A DNA stretch of 64,000 bases from Rhizopus sp. PT2906 (lineage: Eukaryota > Mucoromycota > Mucoromycetes > Mucorales > Rhizopodaceae). Within the stretch, counting starts at the first letter, position 1; every line of letters starts with the position of its first letter. Below are positions 58,287 to 64,000 of the stretch, piece after piece. Under the pieces are notes generated by a model. It had not been told where the DNA came from, searched no databases, and saw only the letters and a list, made by a program, of their open reading frames with translations. A program made the translations under genes and the position numbers. The stretch is from positions 1-64,000 of the forward strand of contig JAMYHX010000174.1 in NCBI GenBank assembly GCA_025529335.1. The letters run 5' to 3'.

Positions 58287-59049
58287 TGATGCCATATCAT
58301 ATGTTCAAGCACAAATAAATCTATTTATTCCCCCCTAAAGCACATTTTCTATAATCAAAGCGCTTCATTTAAGCATCTGTTTTACTTTGTCCTTGTATTC
58401 ATGCATCAGTCGTTTACTGAATTGTAAATGTCATCATGGCAACCAAATTAAGTAAGTGTCATTCTAGGCGGGAAACAGACCTTTTCTGCAGTTACACTTT
58501 TGCTGCCAGGTACTATAAGCTTAATGAACAAGCATAAAAAGGCCGATGTGTGATCTATCATTTCAAGTGGCGATAAACTAGGCACGATAATCATGCACAG
58601 CTAATTTATGTACCAATATGAAAAAATCTTATTCTTATCTTGATCTGCATAGTGGTATAGACACGAAGAGCGTGAATTTACCAAGAGGTTTCAACGTAAA
58701 AAAAAAGTTCATTTCAAAATGTAAAATATGTAGAGATGACAATATGTTTATATAAGCTTCTATTTTTATGATCCTGCGACTTGAAAATTGGTTTGGTGCG
58801 TTTTTTTAAGTCGTTTGTTTGGCGTCCAAAAATGGTAAGTTAGAAAAGTGGAAGAAAAAAAGGTCTCGTTAAGAATTACACAATCTGTCATTTTGGGAAA
58901 TGCGGGTGTGAATCAAAGCAAAAAAGAAAAGTTACTTTTGGCTAGCAACAGTCGTCATGCTCGTTTCCACAACAACAACAGCATAAGAACGTTGACGCCA
59001 AACTATAATAATAGTCAATCTATGTCCTCCCCTTTTAAACAAAGGAAAC
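58287..59049. other. intergenic
   Basis: 763 nt with no supported gene. The frame at 58848-59222 (+) lies partly antisense to the small Cys-rich gene and has low-complexity Asn/Ser text, so it is treated as a shadow. Confidence 0.4.
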
Positions 59050-59360
59050 TTACCATCCTAAGCAACATCCAGTACAATCATTGTAACAGCAATCACATGG
59101 TTCTCTTCTCGGCAGAAAAACTGGTTGCTGCTGTTGTATCATCATCGGTGGTGGTGGTCCGCCAATATGCATTGAGCCCATCGGAGGGTAGTATCCTGAC
59201 ACGAATCAGTATTCTCTTGTAGTGACAGTTAGCATTGGCACTTACCAGCTTGTTGCGTTGGTATAAAAGGCGTTGTATAAGGTGTAGCGGCATAAGGTGT
59301 AGCGGCCATAGGTGGTATATTTGGTGATGTATATATGGCATTTCTTGTTGGTATCGACAT
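59050..59360 (-). CDS. small Pro-rich protein with C-terminal Cys cluster (CYSTM-like)
   Basis: Two exons (59360-59246, 59195-59050), 86 residues. The first part is repetitive and rich in Thr, Pro, Ala and Tyr (PPMAATPYAATPYTTPFIP). After the splice, GYYPPMGSMHIGGPPPP and a Gln/Met run lead to the tail CDCCYNDCTGCCLGW, with six cysteines in 13 residues. Short fungal proteins of this plan, with Gln/Pro/Tyr-rich heads and a Cys-dense tail, belong to or resemble the CYSTM group, which is palmitoylated or membrane-linked and involved in stress tolerance. The tail here is less hydrophobic than classic CYSTM, so the match is approximate. An upstream in-frame extension to 59480 is hydrophobic and AT-driven and is not used. 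Confidence 0.6.
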
Positions 59361-60005
59361 GATGTTTAAAGAAAAAGGGAAGAAAGAAATAATAAACGAA
59401 AATAGACAGAGAGAATAAAGAAATTGAAAAAAAAAGTTTATTTTGTTTACACACTCAAATGATGATATAAAAAACGTCATTCATCCTAAACTAACTTTGT
59501 TAATCTCTTCGAGACTTTTTATACAGTTTAAATGGACTTAAATGTTTATGGCATTCGATGCTTCTATACATTAATTTTATAAAGCCATCTCCTTCTCTTT
59601 TTATTTTTTGTCTTGTAACTAGAAGAATGAAATGAATGTAGCCGCAGTAACCATTACGTGATGTATTATGCACACTTATTACCCATTATATTGAATAAGC
59701 ATCGTCTAAGATAAGAAAAAAAAAAAAGTAAAAGCAATAATATCTGGTAAAATAGCAGAAAGAGCAGTAATAGCAACAAGATTTTTAGACAAATGCTCAC
59801 TAGCAGTAAAAGTTCTCAGTTACACAGATCTGTTGCTATTGTTGTTGTTTCCTTGCAGCAGTTGCCAAATTAATATCATTTTCTTTCTTTTTTTTACTAT
59901 TAAACTTGGTCTACTTTTTTTTTCCCCCTTCAGGAACAATGAATAACTCAAAACGATCTGGTGCGTTCATGTTGACTGATTAATAATAAGCAAAAGAATG
60001 AAGCC
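59361..60005. other. intergenic
   Basis: 645 nt, A/T-rich with A- and T-runs (59714-59727, 59888-59927). Nothing gene-like; it would contain the old promoter of the UTP12 pseudogene at its right end. Confidence 0.4.
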
Positions 60006-62235
60006 ATGGTAAAGGCATATCTTCGTTATGAGCCGTTTGCCCCTTTTGGTGTCATTGCCTCAACGCAGTCCAACATTGTCCTTGAAGAAGTCATTCTTTG
60101 GGATCTAGAGAAAGGAACTGAGGTAAGAGCAAAAAGAGATCAATAAAACAGAGCATACTTATGTCAGATTGCAAGATCGAAAGAATCTGGTAACAAATCA
60201 GAAATGACTAGTATTGCCAAAAGTCCCAACAACAAAGATTATGCAGTAAATATAGATTATAAACCCTTCTTGAGACTGTTAAACCAATTTACCATTGCCT
60301 AGATATAATGAATCTATTCGTCTTTGGAATGTTTCTTCTTCAACATCAACCGTCACTCTCAGTGGACATCGTGCAGCAGTAACAGCCTTAACCTTTAAAC
60401 ATGATGGCACTTGACTTGTTTCTGAATCCAAAGATACAGTTTTGATTATTTGATATATTGTTTCAGAATCAGGATTATACAGACTCAAGGGACCTAAATA
60501 TCAAATCACTTGTCTCACATTTTTGACTTCAAAGGGAACCGATGCTGAGAAGGCAGTATGTATCTCAACCGAGGGCTATTTATTCTCATTCTCCAAGGGC
60601 ACTTTGATCAAATTATGGGATTTAGTTTATTATTACTGCTGCGAGCTATTAATGGGTCATCAAAGCGTGAACCTTTGAAGTCTCAAAGGATCTAAAGGTC
60701 ATCATCTCTGGTGGTGCGGAACCTCGGTTGAAGGCTTGCAAATCGATTGGCACATCATGGATCTTTCTCTCGAAGAACTCGGTGAACAAACAAACAATAA
60801 AGATGAAAAGGATGCTACGACAGCTGCCTCATTACAAAAGGCTATCAATCCCTACAGAAACATTCCTAATTCCGTGATCGTTTGGTAACCGTCAAATTCC
60901 ACCCCTTAGGCAAATTTGTGAGTGTACAAGCAAATGAGAAATTAGTAGAGATATATAGAATACGCAATCATGAATACATTTGTAAGAAGATCCAGCGTAG
61001 AAAGAAGAGAGCAAGAGAGAAGGGAAAGGACGATAGTCAAGTGAGCGAAAAGATCACACCTGAGGATGATTTCGCTTCTGAATACTTAATTCGTACACCT
61101 GATAAAGTGCGTAGTTTTGATTTTTCACCTGCAACGAATGTGGAAAAAGCAGGTCAGCTTTCAAATTGTTGTATCTCTCAGTAATAATGCATTAGAAGCA
61201 TATACAATACCAATCGCCGAAAAGAAGTCTGAAGAATCAAACGAGCCATCTAAACTGTATTCCCTTGATGTACCCGGCCATCGATCAGATATACGCACTC
61301 TGACTCTCAGCTCAGATGATGAACTGCTGGCGTCAACATCAAACAATCTCTTGAAGGTATGGAGCTTGAAGACAAGAACATGTATCCGCACCATGGAATG
61401 TGGATTTGCCCTCTGCAGCGCACTTTTACCTAGTAATAAGTATATTCTGGTTCGTACAAAGACTAGTGAATTAGCACTGTATGACATTGGCTCCTCCACT
61501 ATGATTGAATCCATCAAGGCTCATGATGGTGCAGTGTACTCCTTACAAGTCCGTTCTAACAAACCTGGTTTTGTTACGGGCAGTACAGACAAGGATGTCG
61601 AATTTTGAGATTTCGATATGATGCAAGACAACAACAGTTCTGTGAAAATATTGACGTTTATTCACATGCGAACACTCAAAATATCTGATGAAGTTCTTTG
61701 TGTGTGATATAGCCCTAATCAGAAACTGATTGCTGTCTCTCTGTTAGATTCGACAATCAAAGTGTTTTATCATTATACGTTCAAATTTTCCTTTTCCTCA
61801 TATGGCCACAAACCCCCTGTTCTATCTATGAATATCTCCTCAGACAATACGCTCATTGCAACTTGTTCAGCGGACAAAAGTGTCAAGCTTTGGGTTCTTG
61901 GTTTTGGTGATTGTCACAAGTCTATATTTGCACATCAAGAAAGCATCATGTCTGTACAATTTGTCTGGGGCACAGATTACTTCTTTACCGTGAGTAGAGA
62001 TAAGACAATGAAATACTGGGACGGTGATAAAGTATGTAATAAGGCGGAGATATGATATGTATAAGTTATACTCATATGAACCATGAGAGTTTGAAAACAT
62101 AATGAAATTGGAAGGACATCATGGTGAAGTATGAGGTTTGGTTATTGCTAAGCATGGTTCTCTAGCTGTCACTGGTTCACATGATATGCCTGTACGTATT
62201 TGGAAGAAAACAGAGGAACAGTTATTCCTTGAGGT
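60006..62235 (+). pseudogene. UTP12: decayed UTP12 (Dip2/WDR3), U3 snoRNP WD40 protein
   Basis: The intact protein is a WD40 subunit of the small-subunit processome in the nucleolus. This copy opens MVKAYLRYEPFAPFGVIAS (60006) but lacks about a dozen codons before LEEVILWDLEKGTE. It then runs through many frames: STVTLSGHRAAVTALTFKHD, LYRLKGPKYQITCLTFLTSK, VSKDLKVIISGGAEPRLKA, VTVKFHPLGKFVSVQANEKL, LYSLDVPGHRSDIRTLTLSS, TMIESIKAHDGAVYSLQVRS, NTLIATCSADKSVKLW and LVIAKHGSLAVTGSHDMPVR. In-frame stops interrupt otherwise conserved text at 60412-60414, 60451-60453, 61606-61608, 61705-61707 and 62132-62134. Frame changes occur near 60725-60880 and 61150-61165. Too many breaks for sequencing error. 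The essential functional copy must lie elsewhere in the genome. Confidence 0.88.
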
Positions 62236-62836
62236 AGAATATGAATCAATTTTATAGCAAATTTGAAATTTGGTTAACCTGAATTTGAACGAACATGTTT
62301 TCAATTATTATTGGATATGTGTACACTTTCTGTATTCAGGCTGTGGTACTGAAATTGGTGCATTCTATCTAGCAACGACTTTAAATAATACAGTATCCAT
62401 AAGCATGAGTAGAACCGCACTGGGCTTTTTTGAGCAGATGGTTGATAAAAGAAAAGTACTACGTCGTAAAAAAATCTACCGAATCATGCAAAGTAAACAC
62501 GACATACACTTTATTTTATTTTGACAAAAATACCAATTATCAAATCTGTTTTAAACTTATTTATCACAAAACGCCGTGGTTAAGGATATTCAGGTGACGT
62601 ACTCTACTAAAGTACTCGCTTCCTTTTTTGAAATTAACCTCTTACATAAATTTGATAGCCAGGGGTTATCATCTATCAGAAAGATTCAACCACGAGGTCT
62701 TGTTTAGTAAATTTTTTACAAGATCCAAGAACTCACATGTCGCGCCAACTTCATTTAATATAAATAAACGGAAAAGAAGCTTCCTTTTTTTCTTCTCTAT
62801 CAAACACACTTTTATTTTTCACTTTTTTAAAAAAAA
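62236..62836. other. 3' flank of the UTP12 pseudogene
   Basis: A frame at about 62270-62524 (+) includes GCGTEIGAFYLATTLNNTVS and a basic end (KRKVLRRKKIYRIMQ). It does not match the UTP12 C-terminus as I know it and may be non-coding. The rest shows nothing definite. Confidence 0.25.
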
Positions 62837-63070
62837 ATGTTCTTCAAAAAACTACTCTCGCGCTCACGCTTATTGTCTGTTGGCTCGCTTATGATGAAAA
62901 CATCAACTGCACTCTTAAAAATGGCTTTTAGAATTGCCTTTAGAGTATCTTATACCTTGGCACGCGGCGTATGGAGAATTTTTCTCTGCATTGCTAGCAA
63001 CGCCTTGGAAGTAATGCTTTCTACTCTGGCAATTGTTTCAGAGGAAATCAAGAATGCTGTTTGTACATAA
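62837..63070 (+). CDS. possible small basic amphipathic protein
   Basis: A 77-residue frame from an ATG preceded by an A-run (AAAAAAAATGTTC), a leader typical for this genome (compare p23). Residues 1-35 are basic and amphipathic (FFKKLLSRSRLLSVGSLMMK), followed by two moderately hydrophobic stretches (RIAFRVSYTLARGVWRIF, LCIASNALEVMLSTLAIV). It could be a mitochondrial or membrane micro-protein. I know no homologue, and the codons are not strongly biased. Confidence 0.35.
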   Translation: MFFKKLLSRSRLLSVGSLMMKTSTALLKMAFRIAFRVSYTLARGVWRIFLCIASNALEVMLSTLAIVSEEIKNAVCT

Positions 63071-64000
63071 TAACTTGGCTTTTTGATTCCTCTGAGACTT
63101 GTATATATTGCATATATTTTTGTATTTATATTATTTTATTTTGTACATATCCTCGATTTGTAAATATGGTGCTGAAGCATTGCTCCCTTTTCATATATTT
63201 TCGTCTCTCTCTCTCTCTCTGTCTGCTTGTCTGCGTGTCTGCTTTCCTCTGTTACCTTCTCTTCTTTCTGCCTTCCCTTTGGCAATCGCGGCAAAAAATA
63301 CTGACCATGGAGTAAAAAAAAAGGATACGGGTAACAATCAGAGAACAAACCAAATTCATAATTCATCAAGGTTGAACGACAATCTACCTTCTGAATACTT
63401 CATTAGCAAGCAAATCAAGATATGAAAACAAATACAGAAAGCACAATCTCAGGCTGGGGACTCAATATCTGCTGTAATATGAATCATAGCTAAAAGGAGT
63501 CCTTTGTAGTATAAACTTCTGTCTAATAGAATCTACATCAACTCGCTTACGTCTTGTAAAAATAACTCTCATTTGTTCTTTTTTGTAAATTGCTTGTATA
63601 AAAATAAAAAGTTTGAATTTCTTATCCTTAATTATCTGTTGACTGATCTTGTTGTGTGAAACGTGCTGCATTATAAAATCGCTTGTACACTCAGCTCATA
63701 ACAACAGCACGCTTAATACATGTTCAATGTAGGAAGATGCGATCAATCGTTTAGTTCGTATAATATTCCCTTCACAATGCATCAGAGTTATTAGGCATCC
63801 TATTAAGCGTACGGTGCTATGGCAATCAAAAAAAAAAAGATAGATAAGCAGATAGATATAAATAGACAATTAAGGGGGTAGTAGCTCAATTTAGAGCTCC
63901 GTTTTTTGACGATGAAAACAATTCCATGTGAATTTCCTTCTCCTTTCTCTTTTCTTTCCTTTCATTTCTTTTACAGCCAAAAAAAACTATCTCTGGAATA
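63071..64000. other. right flank, no supported gene
   Basis: Contains a (CT)n tract (63202-63222) and a TAGATA-type repeat near 63839-63865. Frames here are short. A pyrimidine-rich end (63940-63975) could be the leader of a gene beginning beyond the window. Confidence 0.35.

Noticed and set aside
60006..62235. UTP12 as a functional gene with many small introns
   Set aside because: Stops fall inside conserved WD40 strands with flanking text in the same frame and without splice sites around them, and about a dozen N-terminal codons are missing.
63882..63894. tRNA A-box-like TAGCTCAATTTAG
   Set aside because: No B-box (GGTTCGANTCC) or cloverleaf pairing follows within the next 100 nt.
1..64000. 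CRISPR array, prophage or biosynthetic gene cluster
   Set aside because: The sequence is an intron-rich eukaryotic genome; no direct-repeat arrays, phage genes or core biosynthetic enzymes (PKS, NRPS, terpene synthase) were found.

Overview
The window is nuclear DNA of a filamentous fungus, most likely an early-diverging Mucoromycota (Mucorales-type) species. The DNA is AT-rich. Genes are split by many short GT-AG introns (about 30-60 nt, a few longer). It encodes the fungal translation factor eEF3, a GH16 cell-wall transglycosylase, a Sho1-type osmosensor and several degenerate elements that resemble mucoralean repeats (this last resemblance is from memory). No prokaryotic, organellar or viral block is seen. 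Gene models below were assembled by hand from the six reading frames, joining exons where homology and splice sites agreed.

Layout. 0.6-1.4 kb: ALKBH8-like dioxygenase. 2.2-4.9 kb: glycogen phosphorylase, convergent with mitochondrial citrate synthase (5.2-6.8). 7.9-8.8: Sho1. 9.2-10.9: M17 leucine aminopeptidase, divergent from an AT-hook-like protein (11.3-11.8). 11.8-12.7: PPPDE peptidase. 13.1-14.2: small heat-shock-factor-type transcription factor. 14.2-21.9: gene-poor tract with a decayed DDE transposase, two other relics and an orphan five-helix membrane protein resembling an ABCC TMD0. 22.1-25.1: GPI inositol-deacylase (BST1/PGAP1). 25.2-26.5: ribosomal protein eS1. 27.5-28.2: Hsp90 co-chaperone p23. 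28.4-29.3: Nhp10-like HMG protein. 30.7-31.7: GH16 Crh-like enzyme. 32.7-33.8: secreted phosphoesterase. 33.9-36.7: no gene seen. 36.7-39.1: a low-complexity protein and an ArsB-like anion transporter, divergent from GOT1 (39.5-40.1). 40.3-46.4: a 2,023-residue spectraplakin-like protein (CH-like head, helical rod, GAS2/GAR tail). 46.7-50.0: Sec7-PH Arf GEF. 51.6-53.7: NPL4. 54.2-57.4: eEF3, divergent from an SRPBCC membrane protein (57.6-58.3). 59.0-59.4: small Cys-rich protein. 60.0-62.2: UTP12 pseudogene. 62.8-63.1: small ORF.

The genes do not form a pathway cluster. They are mostly housekeeping: central carbon metabolism (GPH1, CIT1), secretion and membranes (GOT1, BST1, Arf GEF), protein quality control (NPL4, SBA1, HSF), translation (eS1, eEF3), and wall or surface functions (GH16, SHO1). 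The most unusual items are the spectraplakin-like gene, the UTP12 pseudogene whose stop codons look like C-to-T/G-to-A changes, the NPL4 with a C-terminal NZF finger, and the eS1 gene with a 4-nt first coding exon.
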